A stretch of DNA of 64,000 bases, taken from the NCBI GenBank assembly GCA_019279435.1, contig JAAALK010000079.1, forward strand, positions 66,536,330-66,600,329, given 5' to 3'. Below the pieces are notes generated by a model. The model did not search any database and was not told where the DNA came from. It saw nothing but the letters and a program-made list of their open reading frames with translations. This DNA comes from Zizania palustris (Eukaryota; Streptophyta; Magnoliopsida; Poales; Poaceae). Position 1 is the first letter of the stretch; each line of letters starts with the position of its first letter. The position numbers and the translations under genes are program-made. Below, in pieces: positions 32,156-44,850 of this stretch.

Positions 32156-33906
32156 CTGCGGCGAGTGAACCTAGAGAAGACGAGGAGACGGCTGGACGAT
32201 GGATCGATGGGGCGGTGGGATTGGGGCCTTGGCGTCGACCGTCGTGCGCGCTTGCTCTTGTCCGGCGGTGGCGGGTGGCGGTCGTCAAGCGGATCTAGGA
32301 GCTCTAGTTCCCCCTCTGGAATCTGGATTCTGGGTGGAAGAGTAGGGCAAATTGCAAATGTTTTGATCCCAATTGTTTCCTCTCTTCTCTTCCCCTTCTC
32401 TTTTTAATAAATAAATATCCCAATTGGCCACTTCGACGGGCGGCTTCTTTTTTTAATTTTATTATAATAGCTCAGCATGCATGAGAAAGCTGCCGGTTCG
32501 GTTGCATCGTCGGCAGATGAAAATGAAAGCAAGCCAAGTCCGGTTTAAAACTACAAACGGGCTTGTGCATTTGTTACATGAACCTTCCAAAACTACTATA
32601 TTATTTTCACACGCATGTTTTGTTTGGTTTTTCTTAGCCGTCAATCAAATTTTAATTGTGGGAGTAATTAGGGGTTATAGTTTTTAACCATGCCTAATCA
32701 AGCGATGGGCGTGTACTCGTGTCGCCCGGAACGGAACGTACATGCTAGCTTTTGAAAGACGCTTAATTTCCTGTAACAATTTTTACTTTCTTTCTTTCTT
32801 GTATAGGCCAAATTTAGAACGTAAAATTTCACAAAAGGAATGCGCATTACACACTCAGTAGTCAGTACGAACTGAAAAATTCTCACATTCACACTTGGCC
32901 TTTAAATTACATGTTTTTCTACTTATTTATACTCTATTTGTTACCTCTCCGGATTGATGCTTTTTTAAGCTGTTAAAGTAAATTTAAGAAACCCTGAATT
33001 AAAACTGTGGATGATTTAGTATATTTTTTGAATAATTTGTTTTTTATTTGAAAAAATAGAATATTTGTTACTATACAAATTGTAGATCCAATGACGTATA
33101 AAAAAGCCATTCGTTCTCCATGGCTCCCCACTTCCATCGTCGCACCCACACCTAATGTAATAATGTTGCCTAGGCACTTTGCAACAAGTGCAAAATGAAA
33201 CTGATAGTACCATTGGTAAGTCGCTGTTTTTGAAGTTGGGTGTACTTTTTATTAGCAATATCAAGCTTTCTTATTCAAATTAATTTGTTATTTTTGTTAT
33301 TCACTGAATGTACTTGTTAAATATGACTTCCTATTTGAATGTAGCTATATTTTATCACTTTATATATATACAAAAAAAATGAAAATAATTAAACAAACTC
33401 AATACTCAATAGAATAGCAATTGTGGAGAGAAGAATGATAAATTTTCTAAAATAACAAGTCAAGTAGCAAATACGATTGAAATATTTTTTTAGATCATAC
33501 TTATTATTTTAGGGAATAGCAAGTATGATAGAGATGCTATTAAATAGCAATGGCAGCAGACCAAAATCAAAAGAAGAGTATCAATAACACAAAAAAATCC
33601 TATGAAATCGATATGTCTGCTTAGAAGGCTAGGAGCGGTAGAATGGTGTAAGATAACACTACAAAATTGAGATACTTGCCGGGAGTCACAAAATAGAACT
33701 TAGAAAACGGGAGGTGGCAAAATGTTCCGGTTTTAATGGTCCCAATAAAAAAACGGAAGACGTGAATCTGGACCTAAAATTGCCACAACAAACTAAACTT
33801 AGAAAAAAAGGTCAATAAGTAAAAATATAATTGATAACTAGCTTCCCAAAAATAATTTCTTTTGTAAATATTATATTAGCCTTCTGTTGTAATGCATGGC
33901 CCATCT
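32156..33906. other. PRA1 promoter side and AT-rich intergenic DNA
   Basis: The first ~250 bases are the 5' UTR/promoter of PRA1 on the minus strand. The rest is AT-rich with no readable gene or clean transposon ends. Confidence 0.4.
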
Positions 33907-33915
33907 ATTTAAAAT

Positions 33916-34399
33916 GAGAAAATTATGTATATACTACTGAAAGTTCGACAGTTCCTATATATGTCACTGAATATTTGTTGTTCTCATTATCTCATATATA
34001 TCACTGCTTCAGTTTTATGTGTCCATATATACCATTGCTGTTAGTTTCAACATTAATTTTTTCGAAATGTTAAAATTGTCCTCAACTTACAAAGCTATCT
34101 AACTTGTTTTACTCTCGGTCGGTCTCATTTGTGTTAGATTGAATAAGTTATTGGTACATGTATGTTAGCTGAAGTAAGTGCTAATTGACTACGAAACTTA
34201 AATCAACCTTGATTTTTAGTGAACTGAGGGTAGTTTGGACATTTCAAAAAAACTAATGTTGACTAACGATTGAAAGTAACGACAATAGCATATATGAACA
34301 TAAAAAATAATTAAAACAGTGGCATATATGAAAATAAAAAGTTTTCAGTGATATATATAGAAACCGATGAACTTTCGGTGGCATATATGGAATTTTCTC
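33916..34399. mobile_element. MITE with long inverted repeats (MULE-like), 484 bp
   Basis: The left end GAGAAAATTATGTATATAC and the right end (reverse complement GAGAAAATTCCATATATGC) begin an inverted repeat that can be followed imperfectly for about 65 bp on each side, including ctgaaagttc and atatatgtcactga words. Flanks are ATTTAAAAT (33907-33915) and GTTTAAAAT (34400-34408), a 9-bp duplication with one mismatch, the length made by Mutator-type elements. There is no coding capacity. Confidence 0.75.
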
Positions 34400-34401
34400 G
34401 T

Positions 34402-35206
34402 TTAAAATAGAAAAGTCTACTTTACCCCCCAAAATATTACATTGTAGATGAATATTGTTTTTAACTTAAAAAACAAACTCTTAATGCTTGAACTAATATA
34501 TATCGGATAAATAACTCCTCGAGACAGTTTTTATAGCCGTTTTGCTAATGTAACATTTTATGCCGGTGATTTTGCTCGCATGGTCTACATTAGTGGTTTT
34601 GGTGACGTGTATGTCCACATGACCTATCACTGCAATCTAAATAGTGGAACCCACTTGTACGTGACATAGAAAAATCTTTTCCTCTTCTTTTTTTTTTCTT
34701 TTTCTCTTTCTCTTCCTTTCCTTCTTTCTTCTCCCTCTTCCTCCTCTCCTTTCCTGCCAGCCAACTCCCTCCTCACTGCCGCTAGCGCTGCCCCCGTGCA
34801 TCCGGCGTCCCGGCGCAGCCTGCGCCACAACGCGCAATGCCCCCACCGACCATTGAGCGCCCCTGTGCCCCTGTGCCCCGGCCTCGCGCGACCTAGCAGC
34901 CACGTGCCTCCGCCCCCAGCCGCAGCTCGCTCCGCGCGCACTGCCCTGGAAGCCAGGAAAAATTGAAAAAGAAAAAGAAAAAAATAAGAGAAAAGAAAGA
35001 GTTATTTTGATAGTTACATCAATAAAACCACTAATATGGATCATTATGATAGTAAAACCGTTACATAAAACCACCTTAAGATTATTTGTCTGATATAATT
35101 ATAAAGCAGTTTATAGATTAAAAGTCTAATTTTTTTAGTCAGTGCAACATTCGTTTTTACACGATATTACCTCTCAAGGTAAAGTAGATTTTTTCCATTT
35201 TATTAA
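34402..35206. mobile_element. Inverted-repeat element with GC-rich core (Pack-MULE-like)
   Basis: The left end (taaaatagaaaagtctactttacc, 34403-34426) is the approximate reverse complement of the right end (ggtaaagtagattttttccatttta, 35178-35202). Further in, attagtggtttt occurs on the left strand and its complement on the right (about 34590 and 35030), and a pyrimidine-rich tract at 34679-34755 faces a purine-rich tract at 34955-35000. Between these arms, 34755-34950 is a GC-rich, gene-like insert with no identifiable protein. AT-rich arms around a GC-rich captured fragment is the layout of a Pack-MULE. Ends are approximate and no target duplication was confirmed. Confidence 0.5.
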
Positions 35207-38200
35207 AAAAAGTAACACATCAAACTGTTGTCACTAACCGTCACGAGTCACACTTTACTACTTTAGTTCCTCCAGTCGTACGAGTCAATTGTTCGTTGCA
35301 CCTTCTCCACTGTGCTGGGGCAAACAGTAGATATCATTGTTAGTTGAGGTCACCTTTAATTGTTATTTAGATATTTTTTTGTTTGGGGATGAAAAAAGGT
35401 GATAGGATATAATGTTAATGTGATATAATCGTTAATCGCAGATAGCTTCTAAGTAGTAAAGATTGTGAGTTGTGACAGGAGCTCTTACCCTGTATTTGAA
35501 GACACGATGATTTGATGTGCATTACAGATTTACAGTTACTAACCAATAGATCTCGTGTCATCATTCATCATTGTACTGTATATGAGTGGATTTAATTCAT
35601 GTATAAACTAATTAACCGGATTATCCAGCTGGATCTACCTGGTAAATTGCAGCACCTTGCCTGGAAATTTCTCCACATGAATCATATCTCCTCCAAACAA
35701 GCCTACTCGTTTCTCAGCAGAGGTTTGCTTCATGTCAGGGCCAATCATGCAGTGCAGCCATGGAACAATCAACACCGGCGCAACCTTGTGTTGGTGATTC
35801 CGGACAGAGAGAAACATCCACCCTGCCATTTGGACGCAGCATGTTGAACGGGCCTTCCCGTGCCCCCAACCCATGTACCCTCACGCCGAGTTTGTCGACC
35901 CCCCAAACCATCCCTGCACTTCCGCTGATCAGATCAGATCAGATCAGATCGGATCAGATTGGACAGCAACAGAAGGGACCGAGACACAATTCACTGTTCT
36001 CGCTCAAAATCGCACGCCAGGTCTCTCTCTGGACTCTGATCCTTAAAATTTAGGACATATACCAGGGTTTCTTTTCTAGTTTTCTGGGAGCGTCGACCAA
36101 ACGCATACACACCTACAGTCGATGCTAGCTAAAAGTGAAGAGATATCTAAAGATGAACTTTACAAATTGATTTCTAGATTAGGAGGTTTATATGTTATAT
36201 TTAAAGCTGCACATATAATCTATGGATGATATTTAATACAGACACCTTCGCCCCTGTAGATCGACACCTTTGTAAGCAAACCACACGCGCGCGCGCACAG
36301 AAATACCACATGTGTATGTGTTTATGTGATTTAGCCACATTTAGAGGATTCATATAGCTTCACTCTAGCTTAACAGCGTTTCCCTTCATCCTGCCGAAAC
36401 AAGGCTGGTTTTGGTTGTGTTAACCCTGCCCTTTGCTGCTACTCAACCAATTAAAATTTGTGCCTTTCAGCTGGCCTACAGATTGTTTTTTCGTCAGACC
36501 GATAAAGTATCCTTCAAATTTTATTAAAACTACAAAGATATAAGTTTCACAACTAAACATAGTTGTTATGCAATAAATTAGACCAACAGTTTAAACAATG
36601 CCAGCAAATTGTTTGGCTCAAAAGTTTTTCTACATAACATCTCACCACTCCACTCGCCAGTCTTCAACTCTTCATCTCTGAGGCCTTGTTTGGGACGTCC
36701 AGTCCAGTCCAGTTTCTTGGCCCATCTCTGGAGATTTCCATGGACCAGTATTTCGGCCTTCCCAGGTTTGGCCTCCGAGAGAGAAAAAAAACCCTTAATG
36801 ACTGAAAACTTTTATAGTACAAATACAATCATTTTAGCTGTTAATTATAGTTAAATTAGAAACTAACAAAAATAAAAAAATGGATTAACCAAAAGCTGGC
36901 GGCGACTTTCTCTGTCCCTTGGATGTTCCTTTCTCTTTGCCTCCTTTGCAGGCGAGTTGCATCCATACAGGTTATTAGAGCAAAATCTAGAGATTTGAGA
37001 AAAATTAAGGAGGCGGCAGCAGTATTTATTGGCAGCATGCTCAGATATAACTAATTCAAATTGTTAATTCATTTCTATAATTATAAAAATACAAAAACTA
37101 AGGATGACACGAAATATAATATATCATTTTTAATCATGAACGATAGATCAATAAAAATGTTTTTTTACTAATTTGGATGTATTTTAAAATTTGCCTCAAC
37201 AAGATAACCTGCACAACTCGACAATGAGCCAGGAAGGTGGGGATCTACATTTTGGCTTTTGCATTGTACAATTTGTGAGTGTTCTAAATTTTATTTGCTG
37301 TATCAGGATTCAAGTGATTATTCAGTCATATCAGTTAGAGCAGGTTGGCCTTAATCAAATGTTTGGAGAATTTATAATGGAATTGTTTGCGTGCCACGCT
37401 GACATTGGTGGAGATGGCGTCTGGAGTTGAACAACTAGCCGATGGTATGCTCAAATTAATTAATTCCACTGAACAAAAATAAATGAACTTTCTTTTGACT
37501 TGCTAATGTTGATCCATTTTGCTAGTGAGCTGGCCGAGATATAAATATCATCCTAGAAAATTAAAAATATATTAGTATTTATAATATTAAATAAGCATGC
37601 TACTAAGATATATTTTTGGTGGCTTGAATGAAATTAGTTTAATGTTATAATTGTTGATATATTTTTTTCATAAAATTAGTCAACACTAGAGTCATTTAAT
37701 TTATAAGAAATCAAAGCGCTTATAATATGAAACGGGGGAAGCGTGCCATAAACTACCTAAGATTATGGGGGAAAATAAGTTCATATATTTATGTTTCACT
37801 ATTAAATTGGTAAAAACTAGTCAAATTGCATCCAGGCCGTCCATCACGCCGACAGCTGAGATCATTTGATCATCGGCACCCTCGTTGACTTTGGTAAATT
37901 TTATTCCAATTGTGCTCCACTTCTTACTCCCAAATGGAATATTATACTCCAGAATTCAGAATTACTTCCTGCACAAGTGAAGGACCCAATGAGATTTCCA
38001 TCATAGATGCAATTCCCTGTATAAAATCTCGACAAGATCTATCAAGAACTTTTGGTACGCCTCCATTGTTGCAATCTTGCAGCTTCTCTTCTCACTCGAC
38101 CCATAGAGAAATCTGATTGGTCCAGTCTTCCAAAGATTGTTCTTTTTCCTGTATATGTTTCTACCTTGTGTCCATGGTCAAGCTGTTGTAACCTATGATC

Positions 38201-38353
38201 TGTTCGATCCAATCAAGAAACCATTGATTTCTCATCTCAACCACACACTGCTCCATTGCATCACCAGGAATAGCAATTCAGTTCTGGCACTTGAATTATT
38301 GGTGGTTCATGCATTTTGTTGTTCTTGGAGCTGATTCTTCTTCAGTTTTGGCC
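35207..38353. other. Long intergenic region upstream of WRKY
   Basis: No gene supported. Short tandem gatca repeats lie at about 35928-35959 and a (GC)n run near 36285-36296. Bases 36500-37800 are AT-rich. The last ~500 bases are the WRKY promoter and 5' UTR. Confidence 0.4.
37819..37890 (+). promoter_or_regulatory. Two W-boxes upstream of the WRKY gene
   Basis: TTGACT occurs on the minus strand at 37819-37824 and on the plus strand at 37885-37890, 460-535 bp before the start codon. WRKY genes often carry W-boxes and regulate themselves or each other; the binding here is inferred from the motif alone. Confidence 0.35.
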
Positions 38354-39754
38354 ATGGATGGCGTGGAGGAAGCGAACCGGGCGGCGGTGGAGAGCTCCAA
38401 GAGGCTCGTCGCCATCCTCTCGCAGTCCGGCGACCCATTCCGGCTCTTGGCCGCCGTCGCGGAGACCGACGAGGCCGTCTCCCGGTTCGACAAGGTTGCC
38501 ACCATCCTCAGCAACAGGGTAGGCCATGCAAGGGCAAGGGTCGGCAAGAGGAGGAGCTCTCCTCCCGTTGATCCGAGCTGCCTCATGGATCACCCATTGG
38601 CAAACTCTCCTGCTCCAAGCAAAGGCCGCCTCCATGTCAGTGCTACACCTGCGCCGCCGTCTCCGGCGACGGCGAAACCGAGCAGCAAAGAGAAGGAGGT
38701 GGCGGCCGATATCACGCCGGCCATGGTAGACCGGAGCATGTTTCTTGAGACGCCGCTCTTTGATTTGAACGGTTGCGGTGCTCCTTCCATGGCCTCTGCC
38801 AAGAACAGCTCGCCGCTTGGTGCTGCTCCAATGGTTAGTACCTCTTCCTCTGCAACTCACATCCAATTCCAGCAGCAGCAGAAGAGCTTCCAGTTCGAGC
38901 AGAAGCCCAGCGACAAGTTCCACATCGAGATGGCGAGGAGCGGCGACAAGGAGGTGATCAGCTTCAGCTTCGACAACTCGGTCTGCACCTCGTCGGCGGC
39001 GACCTCCTCCTTCTTCACCAACTCTGCCGCCGCCGCCGCGGCTCCTAAGAAGCCGTGCGCCGGGAAAGGGGACGGCGGCGGCAAATGCCATTGCCCAAAG
39101 AAGAAGTCCGTGTCAATCGAACCACCGTTCCCTCCATTTCTGCCGTGATGTTGACTCTGTTTTCTTGCTTCTGAATTTCCTTGCAGGAAAACGAGGGAGA
39201 AGAAGGTGGTGATGGTGCCGGCGATCAGCGACAAGGCTGCCGATATACCTGCAGACAATTACTCTTGGAGGAAGTATGGTCAGAAACCGATCAAAGGCTC
39301 TCCTCATCCAAGGTACTTACTGTTCTAACCAAAAATGCTAAACATCTCATCTTGTTCTTAACAAACACCTCAAATTCAAAATTCTTGTTCATCTCAATTA
39401 TTTCCTACCGATCAGCTTCACTGTCATGCCAACTCTTCAGTCTTCACACAAGAAATGAAGAAAATCATATATCTCCGTCTTTAAAAACATGCCATTTTCG
39501 TATAATCTTGTTCATCACAGTTACTCCTGAAATCATGGTGAAATGTTGCGAAACAAAAATCAGGCTGAAATCAGTTTGCTGTTTCATGCAGAGGATACTA
39601 CAGGTGCAGCAGCAAGAAAGACTGCCCGGCGAGGAAGCACGTGGAGAGGTGTCGCGGCGACCCGGCGATGCTGGTGGTCACCTACGAGGACGAGCACAAC
39701 CACGCGCAGCCGCTGGACCTCTCAGTTGTCCAAGCCACCAATCCTCAGGCCTGA
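38354..39754 (+). CDS. WRKY transcription factor, group IId
   Basis: A nuclear DNA-binding regulator that recognises W-boxes (TTGACY). Three exons join in frame: 38354-39105, 39187-39312, 39592-39754 (346 aa). The N-terminus has the group IId calmodulin-binding/HARF-like block (VSRFDKVATILSNRVGHARA, ~residues 42-61), then a Ser/Pro-rich middle with a Gln run. The zinc-cluster GKCHCPKKKK precedes the WRKY domain: WRKYGQK is intact, followed by a C-X5-C-X23-H-X-H finger (CSSKKDC ... HNH). The second intron falls after PHPR inside the domain, the position shared by group IId. The start at 38354 (MDGVEEANRAAVESSKRLVA) matches the family N-terminus; an upstream in-frame Met at 38291 is less likely. 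The C-terminus is short (DLSVVQATNPQA). No defects seen; the rice or maize counterpart was not determined. Confidence 0.93.
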
Positions 39755-41409
39755 ACCTGATTCATGCATCTGTCAGCAGCAGCAGCAGCAGGGCAAATTC
39801 AGATAGGATTCTGAAATTGCTTATGAACAGCCTCCTGGAGAATTTGTGCCTAGCTTATGTTTGATCCTGTACAGGTAGCTCTGGTTGTCGATGACGCAGA
39901 AGTAATCCTAATTCATTGGTTTTTTTCTTGCGACACAATTCTCAGGCCACTTTGGAACGACTTAAAAATAATCTTGATTATAACTTAACCTCAATTATTT
40001 AATGATATATTGTATAAATAATTTTGCGGTCAGACAGTTTAGATTGATTGACGAACCTGATTATTAGGTGCATTTCATTTCCGAGGGATCAACGAGAGGC
40101 TAAGCGCGTTTCTTGGGACCTTATTGTCCTTGTCCATTTCGTATTGAGTTGTATTATAATTACTCGCTTACGTAGAACTGCTCTTGAGTCATTTTGTTGT
40201 TTGGGTAGCATTTTTTTTGTTAAGGGAGGGCTCTTTCAAAATCAGGGCAATTTTTTAAAGTATTAGATTTCAACTCTTTTCATATGTTGATTGCACGTTT
40301 ACACCAAATGAGTGATTGCACAGAGTATTTTCCCAATGCAGATTAAGCAGATTCATAGATGCTATTGCACTCTGAATAATACAATGGTGGGTGGAATGTT
40401 GCATGAAAACCATTGGATTTGGATAACCTTAACTAATTTGCCCAATCGACTTCAAGGGTTTTCAATACTGTTTTTCACATTTTAAAATAAGTGATGCACA
40501 TCACATCCGCAAACTGACCATTGACACCTAGGTTACTATCTAAATCAAGATACTAACACTTGCCCGTACTAAATTCAAACCCTAAGTCAAGTAGGCATCA
40601 TTCTGTGATGTAAACTAGACGGAAACTAGCTAGAAACATTGACAACCTTCCTCGCTTATATACAAGACCAATTCATCCTCTTTCAAAATAGATTACCAAA
40701 AAAAACTAATCTTTAACTCTTTTTTCGAGGAATCCTAACCAATTTTAATTTTTATTCTCTTAATGCATGATTTTTTTTGGCAGATGACGCATCTGCAGTT
40801 AAACAACGAGGAGATGCTAATCTGTCTCGGACTCTCGATCGGTTTCTGACAAAACCACAAGATAAGAAATCAGCAAGGTCAGTAAGGTATTAATGCGCCG
40901 CCCACAAAGAGCGGCGATGATTAGTGCTCCTAAGCATGTGCCCGTGTAACTTCAGCTCATCAATTTGGACAAGAGATCGAGCTGGCCAACAATTACTTAG
41001 TCCGGGCTTAAGCTGGGACTTGTGCAGTCGTGCGTGCTCATGTAGGCTCCTGTCATGTCCACGGCAAACACTTCTGAGCCTAGCCTGGTAAATACCTCGC
41101 ATGTAGTGATGCAATGATGTACGTTACAAATCCAGAGCTAATACGACGAGCATGTGCTTCGAAATATAATTAATAGATGTGTTCTATGGATGCTATTCCT
41201 CATAATTTCACCTCAACAGCAGCAGGCATGCAAAATCACGTGTTCAACGGATGAAAAGAGTAACTGCAGTATAAATAACATGTTTGGAGAAGCAACCTCA
41301 AAATCTCAGAGAAAATAACACCAGGCAAGCTAAAATAGAGTATTTGGACTTCCAACTTTGCTAGTTTAGCGACATATTGGAATAGCAAACGACTGCTGCG
41401 AACGGGCTC
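39755..41409. other. Intergenic between WRKY and RPS15
   Basis: Contains the 3' flanks of two converging genes. No further gene or clear repeat was supported. Confidence 0.4.
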
Positions 41410-43583
41410 TCACTTGAGAGGGATAAAGCGGGAGGAGTGCGTGGCACCAATACCAGGCCTGCCGTGCTTGACTGGCTTGTACGAGATGGAGAACTCTGCG
41501 AGGTAGTGCCCAATCATCTCAGGCCTGATCTCAACCTGGTTGAAGGTCTTGCCGTTGTAGACACCAACGATGCTTCCGATCATCTCAGGGACGATGATCA
41601 TGTTCCTGAGGTGGGTCCTCACGGGCTCTGGCTTCTCACCAGCAGGTGCATCCTTTTTCTGTTTGCATGAATTTTACATGACAAGAAAAAAATAAGTTAT
41701 ACTAGACAAAAACAAGAAGCAAGGCATTTTTCAATACTGCAGGTGCAAAGCCAAAACAACAGCGGACAAGATAGGAGAAATCAAACAAAAATGGATGCAC
41801 TACTGGAATTCAATATATGGCAGAATGTTGTTTCTCATGGACAAGACAGTAGTAGTGCTTTTCTTTTGCAAGAATGCATGTCCTCCAACATGCTTTCAAA
41901 CAGACACTTGGCAGATCATTGGCAAGGGCGCAAAGTAAAACGCATATGAACCATCATCAAAGTACCTAAAATAGTACAATCATGCAGCAGAATGCAAGAA
42001 GGCTTTAAATCTACCAGCAATAAATCATATTCTAGTAAACACACCCATAAAAGAACAGTTCTTATATTTTATATCATACCTTAAAGACTCAATACAAATA
42101 ACATTCAGCTCCAGAAAACCTATCCTATACTACCAAAATTGATGCCTTGCTGGCAAATAGTTGCAAGAATGATCCAACAATCAACATTTAAATAAAAATA
42201 CCCTTCCAATAAATCTAAGAAAAATGAAAAAAGGTGCACTAATGGCAAGGAACAAGAAAAGGCAGATAGCTCCAAATCCAATAAATCAAATACCTCCTGG
42301 CTTCAGTTGGATTCAGCAGTACAAAAACTGAGTTGGATTCATCCGCATTGGGGATGAAAATTTTTTATAATACAGGCTACCATTGAGAGTAAAATGACTA
42401 ACTAGGCATGCAAGCCGTGGAAATGTGAGACCAAATTAGCAAACATCCAGCAATTAATTACATAAACATATGCAACTAACCTCAAACCCCATTGGGGAAC
42501 TATAAGACATCAAACTTAGCATAGCACAAAAAATGAAACAGGCAAGCCAGGACTGCTCATGTAAAAATAGGCATCAACAAATAATGTTGATTACATAAAA
42601 ATGCACTCTAAAATAGAGCAGATCAGACATGTAAAACATAGACTTCCATCTTAAAAAAACTGCTAAATGAATAAAACTCTTCATGTAATTTGGGAAACAA
42701 AAAATAACCACATCAAAATCGGTATTGATCAGAGCAAAACAGACATCAAGTGCTAACTGTGGCACAGCTGTTGCCACCGTGCAAAGTTGTGACAAAACAA
42801 GCTATGTATAATATAACGTTTCCAGTGGAAGCACACAAAACAAACTAATTTCACTATCTACTAGAAAAGCAAGCGCAACCATTGTTATGAATCCAAAATA
42901 AAAACATACAACACAAAATAACATTCCAGTGCCGACATAATTTAATCATTGACAAATGCTAACAGTAAGTGCCAAACACATACACTGTGTCACACAACAA
43001 ATCCAACTGCTAAATAAAGCACCGAATCAGACCTACAGATGTAAAGGCCAGTTTGCATTCAATTGTAAAACATAAATGATTGCTCATCACAACATTCATG
43101 GGACAGAAAAATAAATCTGCACAGGTTTTGTATTTGACAGCTTTACATCAACTCGAAAGAGATAACTAAAAGTAAATCGAACACTCACCGCCTTGCGCAG
43201 CTTCTTGATGAGCGCCATTGGCTTCCTCTTCAGGCCCCTCTGGAACCTAACCGAACCCAACATCACAAACCAGATCAGATCAGATCAGATCAAAGCTACC
43301 GAACCACGAAGGATTGCGGACGTTGGACAATCTACCTTCTGCGGGCGCGCGCGGGGAAGAGCTGGACGAGGTCGTCGGTGGACATGTCGAGGAGCGCGTC
43401 GAGATCCACGCCGCGATAGCTGAACTTGCGGAACGTCCTCTTCTTCGGCTGGCCGACGGCGGCCACCTCCGCCTCGACATCGACGTCCGCCTACGGCAAA
43501 AACACACACACAGCTCGCGTCAGGGGCGAAGCGACGGTGCGCGACGAGAGTACGCTAGGGTTTCCAGGCGGGGCGCTCACCAT
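41410..43583 (-). CDS. RPS15: 40S ribosomal protein S15 (uS19)
   Basis: A component of the small-subunit head near the decoding region, needed for 40S assembly and export. Minus-strand exons: 43583-43581 (the ATG alone), 43490-43336, 43246-43189, 41658-41410 (465 bp, 154 aa), with consistent GT-AG borders and phases. The protein reads M-ADVDVEAEVAAVGQPKKRTF..., KFSYRGVDLDALLDMS, QRGLKRKPMALIKKLRKA, then the highly conserved block MIIVPEMIGSIVGVYNGKTF, VEIRPEMIGHYLAEFSISY and ends GIGATHSSRFIPLK. Length fits plant S15. The first intron directly after the start codon is common in ribosomal protein genes. The third intron is long (about 1.5 kb). Promoter motifs support a translation-machinery gene. 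Confidence 0.96.
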
Positions 43584-43670
43584 GACGGAAGGGGTGGGAG
43601 AGATGGAGGTCGGAGTCGCGCGCGGCTTGGAGGAGGAGGAGGAGGCAGAAGCGGCGGCGGCAGCGGGGGG

Positions 43671-43847
43671 TAGGGTTTGGGGGGCGGCGGAAGATTATAT
43701 AGGGATTTCTGCCTCAGCCCTGTACACGGCGAAACGGACGGGCCGTCCTGGCCCGTCCCGAGACGCGGTTGGGCCCGGCCTGTTAGGCACAACTGGATTA
43801 TCGGGCCGGGCCGGTATGGGCCGGGCCGGTCTGGTCCGGGCTGGGCC
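43671..43847 (-). promoter_or_regulatory. RPS15 promoter: TATA, telo-box, site II motifs
   Basis: On the minus strand a TATATAAT box lies at 43694-43701 and a telo-box (AAACCCTA) at 43671-43678; a second AAACCCTAG lies inside intron 1 (43555-43563). Three TGGGCC words (site II type, read on the plus strand) lie at 43770-43775, 43817-43822 and 43842-43847. Telo-box plus site II is the known signature of plant ribosomal protein promoters. Confidence 0.7.
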
Positions 43848-43899
43848 GGGCCATGTCTCGCTTAGGTACGGTCCAGCTGCTCCCGTGCGTCGGCCAGCT

Positions 43900-44810
43900 T
43901 CCAGGAAAACGTACAGAAAAAAATCGTGTATAGGTTTGCTTTGAATAAAAGCAGAGCATAACTTAACTTTGTTTATGCCTGTTTCCAAAAATAATAATAA
44001 AATAATTATCTAATTACCAAACTGATAATACATGTGAAAGGGATGTGAGTTAGCTGGCACCACACCATGGCCTTCAAACAAGGTCGGGCCCATGTGGCCT
44101 GTTTCAAAAAAAAACTGATAATACATAATTGCAAGTTTTACGGCAAAAGATTTGATTTGTAATCCACTTGATCTATCTCTTCAGCGCGTTTGTATATAAC
44201 TTCGTACTTTTATTCCTCCATATCACATATTTTGTAGATAAGTTTAGGTCCCGCTTGGTTACGATTAAACTAAATTTTACTTTGTCTCTCTGTTCACATA
44301 ACTAAAAATTTTAGTCTCATACCATTTAGTTTTAGTGACTAAATGATTTTAGTGACTAAAAATCATTATAACTACCCCTAATAAATGCATGCTATTTTCC
44401 CTACCTCGATGAACATTAATAAGAGGCATACCATGTCATTAATTTTTTAATCCTTTTAGCATTCTCGTGGTGACTAAAAGGCTAAAGTTTACTCTCTTTT
44501 AGTCACAATGTTTGGTATTTTATGAAATAAATGGACTAAACTTTAGTCCCTAAAATTTAGGGCTGCCTGTTATGCTAATCAAAGCGGATAAGCAGGCCAT
44601 GATACTATCAAGGCTTGATTGCCACTCTTCTGAGGTGAATCCTTCTATTTATTTAAGACCAACCTTTTTGTACTAGCATCTAGCTCCGGTCATTAATGTA
44701 CTACTAATGTGCAAAAGTTAGTTGGTTACTGGTAGGTCACTCTACCGAACTCATACACCTATACGAGACAGGTTCCTAAAACCAAAAATCAGTTAAGTAC
44801 TAGTTAACGG
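43900..44810. other. Intergenic with a possible MITE
   Basis: Bases about 44246-44575 contain words such as ttttagtgactaaa in direct and inverted order and end in ctttagtccctaaaatttag, reminiscent of grass MITEs of the ttagtccc type. Ends and target duplication were not clear. Confidence 0.35.
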
Positions 44811-44850
44811 CAGTGGCGAAGCTAGAGCAAAATTAGAGGAGGTGCATTTC

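Noticed and set aside
31367..32407. 346-codon plus-strand ORF
   Set aside because: Antisense shadow of the GC-rich intronless PRA1 gene; Arg/Asp/Glu-rich composition without any domain.
35928..35959. gatca tandem repeat as regulatory site (a similar run lies at 43271-43290)
   Set aside because: Simple microsatellite in both places; no motif or gene relation beyond chance.
38342..39091. 249-codon minus-strand ORF
   Set aside because: Shadow of WRKY exon 1; composition typical of reverse GC-rich coding sequence.
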